Source: Corynebacterium simulans
GTDB taxonomy: Bacteria; Actinomycetota; Actinomycetes; Mycobacteriales; Mycobacteriaceae
Length of the DNA stretch: 64,000 nucleotides
NCBI RefSeq assembly: GCF_001586215.1
Contig: NZ_CP014634.1
Location: forward strand, 1,178,001-1,242,000
Direction: 5' to 3'
Position numbers and translations under genes: made by a program. The notes under the pieces were generated by a model. The model was not told where the DNA came from. It did no database searches and was given only the letters and a program-made list of their open reading frames with translations. Shown piece after piece: positions 38,814 through 46,141 of the stretch (the first letter of the stretch is position 1; each line of letters begins with the position of its first letter).

Positions 38814-39290
38814 CTAGCCGGCGCGCTTCCAATCGAGGATATCGACGCCCTGTTCAGCTACTGCTTCCTGCAGCTTGGCGACGCCCTCTTCCACCGCATA
38901 GGCATATTCTGAATCGGTAAGCATCAGCAGCTGACAGACCAAAGTCAGCCGGCCGTCCTCCGGCAGCTGCGGGGTGCTGCCGCCCCACAGATAAGGCGCG
39001 ATCAGCAGACCATGGTGTACGTTGAGCGAATCTTCCGAAAGTATCTCCGGCAGCATGATGCCCGGCTGCGCAGGCAACACACCACCGGCCTTGGTCAGCT
39101 TTTCTGCAGCCGCAGTAACCGCAGCGGCCACCTCCGGCTGCGTCGCGCGCGCCACAGTCAGCAGCTCGCAGCGCACATCGACGCCCTGCTCCGCATGCTT
39201 GAGCCCCGTGTCTACCTTGCCGAAGGTGGTGGTAACGGCGAGGGACTGGGCGTCGTCAAGCGCGGCTAAACCAAGCCGGCGGCCTTCCAC
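38814..39290 (-). CDS. suppressor-of-fused (SUFU)-like domain protein
   Basis: At least 158 residues. The C-terminal part LTLVCQLLMLTDSEYAYAVEEGVAKLQEAVAEQGVDILDWKRAG and the central HHGLLIAPYLW resemble bacterial SUFU-domain proteins, whose role is unknown. The first usable start is GTG at 39290. However, the same frame stays open for 23 more codons upstream (DETSYWLSQVIPVPLEFKN) right up to the stop codon of the aminotransferase gene, and that peptide looks like real coding sequence. It contains no ATG, GTG or TTG, so either a rare start (the ATC at about 39357, just after a GGGGG stretch) or the GTG is used. It probably shares a transcript with the aminotransferase. Confidence 0.6.
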   Translation of the reverse strand: MEGRRLGLAALDDAQSLAVTTTFGKVDTGLKHAEQGVDVRCELLTVARATQPEVAAAVTAAAEKLTKAGGVLPAQPGIMLPEILSEDSLNVHHGLLIAPYLWGGSTPQLPEDGRLTLVCQLLMLTDSEYAYAVEEGVAKLQEAVAEQGVDILDWKRAG

Positions 39291-39359
39291 GTTTTTAAAC
39301 TCCAGCGGAACGGGAATGACCTGGCTTAGCCAGTACGAAGTCTCGTCGGAATTGATGGC

Positions 39360-40631
39360 TTAAGCCCCCAACTTCTCCAAAGCGGCGAGCAGCACGCAGG
39401 TTGCGACGCCGTCCATTGCAGCCTCGACCTCTTCCTGCGGTGGCAGCGAAGGTGCCAAGCGGATGTTGCGGTCATTCGGGTCCTCGCCGTGCGGGAAGGC
39501 AGAGCCAGCCTTGGTCAGCACGATGCCGGCGTCCTTCGCCAGCTCCCAGACGCGGGTGGCGGTGCCATCGACGACGTCGAGGGAGATGAAGTAGCCGCCC
39601 TTCGGCTCGGTCCACTGCGCGACCTCGTACTCGCCCAGGCGGGACTGAAGGATGCGCAGGACAGCGTTGAACTTCGGAGCCAACAGCGCCGCGTGGCGGC
39701 GCATGACCGCACGCACGCCTTCGGCGGAGCCGAAGAACTGGTAGTGAGCAAGCTGGTTTATCTTGTTCGGCCCAATGCCGCGAATCTTCGCGTGGGAGAG
39801 GTACCAATCCAAGTTCTCGCGGGAGGACGCGAAGAACGCAACGCCAGCTCCGGCGAAGGTGATCTTGGAGGTAGAAGACATAGCCCAGAAACGGTTCGGG
39901 TTGCCTGCCTTAGCTGCAATGTCGAGAATCGGCAGGATCTCCGGGAACTCATCGGTGAGAGTATGGACCGCGTAAGCGTTGTCCCAGATGATGCGGAAGT
40001 CTGGCGCTGCGGCTTCCATGGAGGCGAGCTCCTTGGCGATCTCCTCGGAGATGGTCACGCCAGTTGGGTTACCGAACATCGGAACGGTCCACATGCCCTT
40101 GACCTGCGGGTCCTTGACCAATTCCTTGACGGCGCCGAGATCGGGGCCGTCGGAAAGCATAGGGACCGAAATCAGCTCGAAGCCGAAGTGCTCCGTGATA
40201 GCGAAGTGGCGGTCATAACCCGGAACCGGGCAGATCCACTTGACGGTCTTTTCCTGGGACCACGGACGCTCGGACTCATTGGTACCGAAAGCATAAGCCC
40301 AAGAGATGAGGTCGAACATGATGTTCAAGGAGGAGGAATCTCCAGCCAACAGCAGCTCTGGGTCGATGTTGGTCAGCTTGCCCCACAGCTCACGCAGTTC
40401 CTTGATGCCCTCAAGGTTGCCGTAGTTGCGAAGGTCGTTGCCTGCGGCGTCGGAATAGTTGCCCGCGCCTGGCAGCTCGAGCAGATCGTTGGACAGGCTC
40501 AATTGCGCCTTTGCGGGCTTGCCGCGGGTCAAATCCAGCTTCAGGCCCATAGCCTTCAGCTCCTCGTAGTCCTTACGAACCTTCGCTGCGAGTTCGTCGA
40601 GCTCAGACTTTTCGAGATTGAGCAGGGACAT
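39360..40631 (-). CDS. aspT: aspartate aminotransferase (type Ic, AspT)
   Basis: PLP enzyme that interconverts aspartate and 2-oxoglutarate with oxaloacetate and glutamate. 423 residues. Landmarks are GNYSDAAGNDLRNYGN, the cofactor-binding segment SSLNIMFDLISWAYAFG, NPTGVTISEE, IIWDNAYAVH and the PLP-lysine region SSTSKITFAGAGVAFF. The last differs from type Ia/Ib enzymes and matches the actinobacterial type Ic family. The C-terminal domain contains SAFPHGEDPNDRNIRLAPSLP with the substrate-carboxylate Arg. It starts with ATG after AGGTGGACAGGA. Gene order with dnaX, recR and the SRP RNA agrees with C. glutamicum. Confidence 0.92.
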   Translation of the reverse strand: MSLLNLEKSELDELAAKVRKDYEELKAMGLKLDLTRGKPAKAQLSLSNDLLELPGAGNYSDAAGNDLRNYGNLEGIKELRELWGKLTNIDPELLLAGDSSSLNIMFDLISWAYAFGTNESERPWSQEKTVKWICPVPGYDRHFAITEHFGFELISVPMLSDGPDLGAVKELVKDPQVKGMWTVPMFGNPTGVTISEEIAKELASMEAAAPDFRIIWDNAYAVHTLTDEFPEILPILDIAAKAGNPNRFWAMSSTSKITFAGAGVAFFASSRENLDWYLSHAKIRGIGPNKINQLAHYQFFGSAEGVRAVMRRHAALLAPKFNAVLRILQSRLGEYEVAQWTEPKGGYFISLDVVDGTATRVWELAKDAGIVLTKAGSAFPHGEDPNDRNIRLAPSLPPQEEVEAAMDGVATCVLLAALEKLGA

Positions 40632-40737
40632 TCCTGTCCACCTTCCGGGTTAGTTGCGGGTAGTTGCGAATATATGGCAACCAATACTAACGCTTGCGTG
40701 CAGCTTTTGTAATGTTTATCACCCAGAAAACTTAAAA

Positions 40738-40826
40738 GGGACCCCGCGCACCCGTCAGAGCCTCCTGACCCTTGCTGCATTCCTGCCCTGGGGGAGTTCA
40801 GAGGATGGACGCCACGCGGAATCCTG
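40738..40826 (-). ncRNA. ffs: signal recognition particle RNA (small bacterial type)
   Basis: On this strand the sequence contains CCCCCAGGGCAGGAATGCAGCAAGGGTCAG, the apical SRP domain: the GGAA tetraloop, the AGCAA internal loop strand and flanking helices that bind Ffh. The outer strands GGATTCCGCG and CGCGGGGTCC close the helix with two G-U pairs. The ends are approximate. Confidence 0.9.
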
Positions 40827-41014
40827 CCGATAAGCCTAGCGCGCCTGCTACCCCTGCGGCAAACCGTTATTGCCCCCAATCGCCGCGGCCCCGCTCCTTC
40901 CCATCGCTGCGGCCGCTGTTACGGCTACTCCACTAGCGCCGGACGCAGGTCGGCCTACCCGGAGTGCGCAGTACGAATTTTTCCTTGGGGCCTGCTCGTG
41001 TAGAGTCTTCCAAC

Positions 41015-41103
41015 GGAGGATTCGACTAGCGGCCTATGTCACACGCCTGGAACGCGTGCGGGAGTCACATCCCTCAGGGGTTCAAATCCCCTATCCTCCG
41101 CCA
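41015..41103 (+). tRNA. tRNA-Ser (anticodon GGA), copy 1
   Basis: The acceptor GGAGGAT pairs with ATCCTCC. Anticodon stem CACGC/GCGTG has loop CTGGAAC with anticodon GGA. There is a long variable arm (GGGAGTCACATCCCT), a T arm GGGG-TTCAAAT-CCCC, and an encoded CCA. Identical to the gene at 43365-43453. Confidence 0.97.
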
Positions 41104-41105
41104 CG

Positions 41106-41131
41106 GGTCCCAGCTCTTCGGAGTTGGGACC
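41106..41131 (+). terminator. hairpin after tRNA-Ser copy 1
   Basis: GGTCCCAGCTC and GAGTTGGGACC pair (one G-U) around TTCG; ATTTGCGTTTTCTT follows, so the T-run is delayed. Confidence 0.65.
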
Positions 41132-41212
41132 ATTTGCGTTTTCTTGGGTTACGTTTTCTTAGGTCCGGCGCCACTGCCCGACACCCTCCCCCAGCTTCTT
41201 TCGCCCGACATC

Positions 41213-42743
41213 CCCATTACGTTGTTAGCAGTTCCACCCCAGGGCGCCGAAGATTCATAGCCTGTCCACCCGAGTGGGAGGGGCTATGTTTATGTCCGTT
41301 CCCGCCGTCCGAAAGGACAGTGGAACTAGTCGCTGGCTTCGGTATGGCTTATTCCTGTCCCTGTTAAGAAAATGATCCGGGGGGTGATGCCACCGGAGAC
41401 AGTGACATACTCAAACAGCTCAATAGGAACCTGACCCGGCCCAGGCGGCACGAGGTCTCACAGTAATGTGGATGCCAGCGCCAGTATGTCCGACCACCCC
41501 AGCGATGAAGCGTAAATAATCCAACTCCCTACTCATCGCTAGGAGGCACCAACTCATGGCCTATGACTTCGTCATTGGAATGGACGTCGGCAAATACTTC
41601 CACCACGCCTGCGTCCTCGATCCCCAGGGCAGACAAGTCCTATCCAAACGCATCAACCAGCACGAAGGCTCGCTACGCAAGCTCTTCGGCAAATTCCTGG
41701 CCAATGACGCCGAAGTCCTTGTCGTCGTCGATCAGCCCAACAACATCGGCAGGCTAACCGTCGCAGTCGCCCAAGCAATGGGAGCCGACGTTCGCTACCT
41801 CCCCGGGCTTGCCATGCGACAGCTTTCACGTATCCACGTCGGCAACTCCAAGACCGATGTACGCGACGCTTATGTCATCGCCCATGCCGGCCTCAACCTG
41901 CCAGATGCCCTGCGTAGCGTCGACCGCGTTGAGGAAGTCTTCCTCCAGCTGAAAGTCCTCAACGGTATCGACGAAGACCTCGCCCGCGCCTACACACGCC
42001 TGATCAACCAGATGCGATCCGCGCTCGTGGGCACCTACCCCGCATTCGAACATGTCCTACGTGGCCAGATGATTCACCGCAAGTGGATTCTCCACCTTCT
42101 GGCGAAATACGGTGGCCCCACCAAGATTCGACGCGTCGGCAAAGCACGGCTGACAGCTTTCGCACGTGGTCACAGGGCACGTAATCCTGAACCAGTTATC
42201 GATGCCATGCTTGCTGCGATCCACGGCCAGACGGTATCCATCGCCGGCGCAGAATACGCGGAACTTGGCGTAGCAATGTCCGCCAAAGATGCACTAGCCA
42301 AGCTGGAGCACCGCAAAGAGATTGAAGCCCAGGTACTCGAGCTGATCCAGGACATTCCTCAGACCGAGATTCTCTTGTCCATGCCCGGCATCGGCCCACG
42401 TAGCGCCGCGCAAATCCTTATGACCGTCGGCGATATGTCCGACTTTCCCAATGCAGCGCACCTGGCTTCCTATGCAGGCCTGACGCCGCAGACGAATCAG
42501 TCGGGAACGTCGATCATGTCGAATTCGCCCAACCGGGCCGGCAACAAGAAATTGAAGAACGCCCTATGGCAATCATCCTTTGCATCGATCAGATTCCACG
42601 AGCGTTCCCGGCAATTCTATGAGCGAAAACGCAAAGAAGGCAAGAGACATAACGCCGCAGTCGTCGCGCTCGCACGCCGACGCCTCAACGTCCTCTTCGC
42701 CATGATGCGCAGCGGAGAGCTCTACAGAGACATCCCCACAGCC
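41213..42743 (+). mobile_element. IS110-family insertion sequence, copy 2
   Basis: Same sequence as 11985-13515 by eye. Left flank GACATCCCCA (41207-41216) is repeated at the right end (42729-42738); in copy 1 only the CCCA part is shared by both ends. If CCCA is the exchanged core, both insertion sites have CAGCC immediately to its right, as expected from a bridge-RNA-guided target. The element lies between two identical tRNA-Ser genes. Confidence 0.85.
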
Positions 42744-42764
42744 CAGGAGGCCGCTGCGGCCTAG
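41556..42764 (+). CDS. IS110-family transposase (copy 2)
   Basis: A 402-residue DEDD recombinase with the same sequence as copy 1 up to RDIPTA. Here the frame ends soon after, with QEAAAA and a stop. The N-terminal RuvC-like domain, the Tnp20-like domain and the conserved Ser in TPQTNQSGTSIMSNSPN are intact. The upstream about 340 bp is non-coding and would hold the bridge RNA. Because the shared sequence stops before the stop codon, either the last seven codons are host DNA or copy 1 has lost its right tip. Both transposases look functional. Confidence 0.92.
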   Translation: MAYDFVIGMDVGKYFHHACVLDPQGRQVLSKRINQHEGSLRKLFGKFLANDAEVLVVVDQPNNIGRLTVAVAQAMGADVRYLPGLAMRQLSRIHVGNSKTDVRDAYVIAHAGLNLPDALRSVDRVEEVFLQLKVLNGIDEDLARAYTRLINQMRSALVGTYPAFEHVLRGQMIHRKWILHLLAKYGGPTKIRRVGKARLTAFARGHRARNPEPVIDAMLAAIHGQTVSIAGAEYAELGVAMSAKDALAKLEHRKEIEAQVLELIQDIPQTEILLSMPGIGPRSAAQILMTVGDMSDFPNAAHLASYAGLTPQTNQSGTSIMSNSPNRAGNKKLKNALWQSSFASIRFHERSRQFYERKRKEGKRHNAAVVALARRRLNVLFAMMRSGELYRDIPTAQEAAAA

Positions 42765-43364
42765 CCCCTACCAGCCCCGGAGCCGATTGCGCAGGAAGCC
42801 CAATCGGCTCTTCAGCATGCCCGAAAACAACATCCGCAGCGTGAAGCAGAACCCCTTCACACCCCCAGCAACCTCACCCACGGAGTTGACAACCTATATA
42901 GGAACACCCCCCGACATCCCCAAGGCACCGCAAATACCCAGACGGCAAACGAGGATGGTAAATCCACGCACCGCCTGTGCCACTGATCCACTTCCATATC
43001 AGCAATTGCGACAAGGCTTGACCATTTAGGAACGCGGCCTGCCATTCAAACGGAAATCGGTACTCCGCGGCGGCACGGAAGGGCCAAATGGTGAGGTGCA
43101 GATGGTGAGTTCGCTATTCAACAGCCCCAGCAGTTAACAGCACCCCCATCCGTAAAGGGTCGACCTCACCATTTGGACGTGACCTCACCATTTGGAGGAT
43201 GGGCCCGCACGGATTGCACTCAGGCCGCGGGATTCATACTCGGCCGGAATGGTTTGCGCTCGGCCCGCGTGGCTCGCGGGCGGCCTGCGCGATTTGAGGG
43301 CCACCTTTCCACTGTTGACCTGCGGATTTTGCCACTCTAGACAAGGCTGATAATGTTTTCCAAC
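42765..43364. other. 600-bp region without a convincing gene; repeated 14-bp motif
   Basis: Frames here are short and compositionally unlike genes. The region starts with GC-rich sequence that includes an inverted pair (GAGCCGATTG and CAATCGGCTC near 42781-42811). It then holds CCAAATGGTGAGGT (43084-43097) and its complement ACCTCACCATTTGG twice (43163-43176 and 43182-43195). Downstream are several GGCCCGC/GCGGGC-rich stretches and the promoter of the second tRNA-Ser gene (TTGACC near 43315, then TGATAATG near 43348). Confidence 0.7.
43084..43195. repeat. three copies of a 14-bp motif, one inverted
   Basis: CCAAATGGTGAGGT at 43084-43097 is the exact complement of ACCTCACCATTTGG at 43163-43176 and 43182-43195. 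The two direct copies are 19 bp apart, start to start. A partial copy (ATGGTGAG) lies at 43102-43109. Confidence 0.85.
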
Positions 43365-43453
43365 GGAGGATTCGACTAGCGGCCTATGTCACACGCCTGG
43401 AACGCGTGCGGGAGTCACATCCCTCAGGGGTTCAAATCCCCTATCCTCCGCCA
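43365..43453 (+). tRNA. tRNA-Ser (anticodon GGA), copy 2
   Basis: All 89 bases match copy 1 (41015-41103), including anticodon GGA, the variable arm and the CCA. Similarity extends a few bases upstream (TTCCAAC) and into the terminator hairpin downstream. Confidence 0.97.
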
Positions 43454-43455
43454 CA

Positions 43456-43481
43456 GGCCCCAGCTCTTCGGAGCTGGGGCC
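43456..43481 (+). terminator. hairpin after tRNA-Ser copy 2
   Basis: GGCCCCAGCTC and GAGCTGGGGCC pair perfectly around TTCG. Compared with copy 1, base changes on both sides keep the stem paired. ATTTACGTTTTCTT follows. Confidence 0.7.
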
Positions 43482-43543
43482 ATTTACGTTTTCTTGATTC
43501 CGGCTGGGTTGGCAGAGCAAAGGCGGAGCTAGGGGGACGAGGA

Positions 43544-44068
43544 CTAGGGCGTTCGAGCGCCACTTTCTAGGCGCAGCAGCAGCTCCTTTGCAGCCACGCC
43601 GCCGCGGTAGCCGCCGAGGCTGCCGTCGCTGCGCAATACGCGGTGGCACGGCACGATAATCGGCACGGGGTTACGCGCGCAGGCGCTACCCACGGCGCGG
43701 ACGGCCTTGGGGTTTGCGGCGGCGTCGGCAAGCTGGGCGTAGGTGGTGGTCGCGCCGTACGGAATGTCCGTCAGTAGCCTTTGGACGCGCTGGCGAAAGC
43801 CCGAGGTGAGGGCCTCATCAATGGGCACGCTGAAAGTGCGGCGCGCGCCTGCGAAGTACTCGTCTAGCTGTACCGCTGCAAGTGTCAGCACCGGACTTGC
43901 GCCCATGGTTGCCGGACCGATCTTGTTGTTAAGGAGCGCCAAGACTTCCGCGGACTCTTCGCACGCGAAGGCCAGATAGACCACACCCCGCTCAGTCGCC
44001 GCCACGAGGAGTTCGCCCACAGGCGAGTCGACGTAACGATAAGTAACTGAGCGGGGTGTAAATGCCAT
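43544..44068 (-). CDS. ogt: methylated-DNA-protein cysteine methyltransferase
   Basis: Suicide DNA-repair enzyme that removes alkyl groups from O6 of guanine. 174 residues. An N-terminal ribonuclease-H-like domain (VTYRYVDSPVGELLVAATERGVVYLAF) is followed by the DNA-binding domain. IPYGATTTYAQLA includes the helix-turn-helix start, AVRAVGSACARNPVPIIVPCHRVLRSDGSLGGYRGG contains the Arg finger region and the catalytic PCHRV motif with Cys141. Complete. It is the last gene of a minus-strand run with the two large YhgE-type genes (21 bp from the previous stop). Confidence 0.95.
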   Translation of the reverse strand: MAFTPRSVTYRYVDSPVGELLVAATERGVVYLAFACEESAEVLALLNNKIGPATMGASPVLTLAAVQLDEYFAGARRTFSVPIDEALTSGFRQRVQRLLTDIPYGATTTYAQLADAAANPKAVRAVGSACARNPVPIIVPCHRVLRSDGSLGGYRGGVAAKELLLRLESGARTP

Positions 44069-44089
44069 GCCGGCAATTCTAGTGCGGGG

Positions 44090-46141
44090 CTACATCAGCT
44101 TGGTCTCCGCAAGGGCCGCATCCAGCTTCGAGGTATAGGCATGCAGCGGCTTGTGCAAGACGAGGCCGAGGAAGAACATCGGCAGCAGGAAGACCAGCAG
44201 CACCAGCAGCGAGAGCCAGTAATCAGCGTGATAGACGCCGCCGATTGCCGCGCGGAAGGCGCGAATCGTGTACGTCGCCGGCAACCACGGGCTGATGTTC
44301 TGGAACCACTCCGGCAAAAGCTGCAGCGGATACGCGCCGCCGGCACTGGAGACCTGAATGACCAACAAAAGCACGCCCAAAGCCTTACCCGCGTTGGCGA
44401 AGGAGACCACGAGCGTATAGATGATCATCATGAATACGGTCGAAGAGACCCAGGCCGCCAACCACAGCAGCACCGGATGTGCGGGTTCTAGCTGCACGAA
44501 GAAGATAAGGCCAAGCGAAAGCAGCGTGGACTGGAAGAAGCCAATCAGCGCGAAGATGCCGAAGCGGCCAAAGAAGCGCTGCACCACGGTATAAGAGTCG
44601 CGGTTGCTGACGTCAGTGCGCAAGGTGACGGCTGTGAGCAGGCAGCCCACCCACAGCGCCAGGGTGGTATACAGCGGCGCCATGCCCGCGCCAAACGACG
44701 CCACCGGATAGACAGGTTGGCGGTCCACCGAAACCGGCGAGGCGATAAAGCTTGCCAGGGCATCCGGGTTATTGCCCACCACCTTGGCTAGGCGTGAGAG
44801 ATCGCCGGTATCGCGTGCGCGGTCGAGCTCATCTTTTAGCTCGCCGAAGCGGTCCGCATCCGAGTCCAGCTCCTGAGCAAGGGTGCTCAGTGCATCCCGG
44901 GCGCCAGTCAGAGACTCGGTGTCCAAGCTGATGCCAGAGCCCTGCGAGTCGATGTCACTGCCGATGCGCTGCAGGGAGTCCTGGAGCTTGCCCACAGAGG
45001 TGCGCAGCTGCGAGTCGCGGCTGGACTCGATTGCTTGCTGGGCGCGGTCGATGGAAGAAAAGTCCGGCTTCTGCGCACCCGGCGCATTCGCTGCGGCTAC
45101 CAAGCGGGAGTGCACGGCCTCCTGTGCCGCAATAGCCTCGTCGAGGTTGCTGGTCAGCTGCGCGGCCTCCGCCGGCAGCACTGGCTTCACATCGCTATTT
45201 ACGCGATCCCGCAGGCCTTTGTAGGCATCGATCTGCCCCTGCACCTGGCCTGCCAGCGTATTCAAGGTGGCCTGCATCGAGGCGCGCGAGGTATCCGCTG
45301 AATCGTATAGTTCGTCGATTCGCTGGCGTACTACATCGTAGCTATCGGCAGTCTGCGAAAGCGCCGCGTCGAGGGACTCCGTAGACAGGTTCAGATCTCC
45401 AGTTGGGCCCGACAGCGAAGGACGCGGCGCATTGGCGATGCGTTGTGCGCTTTCTACTAGCGGCACTGAAGAATCCACCAGGCTGCCCATCGAACGGGCC
45501 GTACGCGCGCCGGTGTGCAGCTGTGTTTCGATGCCATCGGCACGAGCTTCAATGCGCTTCAACGTTGCCTTTGCGTCGGACTCGTTGAGGTATTCGTCGA
45601 GGGAGGAAATCAGGCCTAGGGAGACGTCGCCAAGCGTGTGTGTGAAGGACTCCGCGATCTGGGAGGAAACGCCCTCTGCGCCCTTATTCGTAATTTTCGG
45701 CGCCAGCGCGTTCTTCTTCTCGTTGGTGTACAGCGAGATTTCGGTCGGCTTGGAGCCTTCCGCATAGAAGGTCATCATGTCCGAGCTGAAATGCTCCGGC
45801 AGCACGATGGAGGCGTAATACTCGCCAGATTTCGTGCCGTCGATGGCGTCTTCAGCGTCGGTGATGACCCAATCCAACTTGTCATTTGCACGCAGCTCCG
45901 AGAGCACCTTCTCGCCTACGTTGACCGGAACCGGGAAGATGTCGCTTTTATAGCCGGTATCCTCACTGGCCACGGCTACCTTCAGCTGGCCCGTGTTGGA
46001 GAAAGGATCCCAGCTGGCCAACACGTTGAACCAAGTAAACAGCAAAGGAATAACGACGAGGCCAAAGAGGATGACTGATGCCATGACGTTGCTAGTGGCA
46101 CGGCGAAGATCATCCAGGAAAATTCCACCGATCTTTTTCAT
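44090..46141 (-). CDS. YhgE/Pip-family membrane protein (683 aa)
   Basis: Large membrane protein. A first helix (about residues 20-40) is followed by WDPFSNTGQLKVAVASEDTGYKSDIFPVPVNVGEKV, the YhgE-type start of the extracellular domain. Then comes a long helical, Asp/Ser/Ala-rich region (about 180-470). The C-terminal part has six hydrophobic helices (about 490-670) including QVSSAGGAYPLQLLPEWFQNISPWLPATYTIRAFRAAIGG, the conserved ABC-2/YhgE signature. Its ATG shares one base with the stop of the preceding gene (TAATG), so the two proteins are probably made together. Members are sometimes compared with ABC-2 permeases, but no ATPase gene is nearby. Confidence 0.83.
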   Translation of the reverse strand: MKKIGGIFLDDLRRATSNVMASVILFGLVVIPLLFTWFNVLASWDPFSNTGQLKVAVASEDTGYKSDIFPVPVNVGEKVLSELRANDKLDWVITDAEDAIDGTKSGEYYASIVLPEHFSSDMMTFYAEGSKPTEISLYTNEKKNALAPKITNKGAEGVSSQIAESFTHTLGDVSLGLISSLDEYLNESDAKATLKRIEARADGIETQLHTGARTARSMGSLVDSSVPLVESAQRIANAPRPSLSGPTGDLNLSTESLDAALSQTADSYDVVRQRIDELYDSADTSRASMQATLNTLAGQVQGQIDAYKGLRDRVNSDVKPVLPAEAAQLTSNLDEAIAAQEAVHSRLVAAANAPGAQKPDFSSIDRAQQAIESSRDSQLRTSVGKLQDSLQRIGSDIDSQGSGISLDTESLTGARDALSTLAQELDSDADRFGELKDELDRARDTGDLSRLAKVVGNNPDALASFIASPVSVDRQPVYPVASFGAGMAPLYTTLALWVGCLLTAVTLRTDVSNRDSYTVVQRFFGRFGIFALIGFFQSTLLSLGLIFFVQLEPAHPVLLWLAAWVSSTVFMMIIYTLVVSFANAGKALGVLLLVIQVSSAGGAYPLQLLPEWFQNISPWLPATYTIRAFRAAIGGVYHADYWLSLLVLLVFLLPMFFLGLVLHKPLHAYTSKLDAALAETKLM

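Noticed and set aside
42787..43029. 80-codon frame after IS110 copy 2
   Set aside because: Pro/Thr-rich random-looking translation, no ribosome binding site.
41015..43453. tRNA-Ser pair as attL/attR of a prophage or integrative element
   Set aside because: No integrase or element genes between them; whole genes rather than 3' ends are duplicated.
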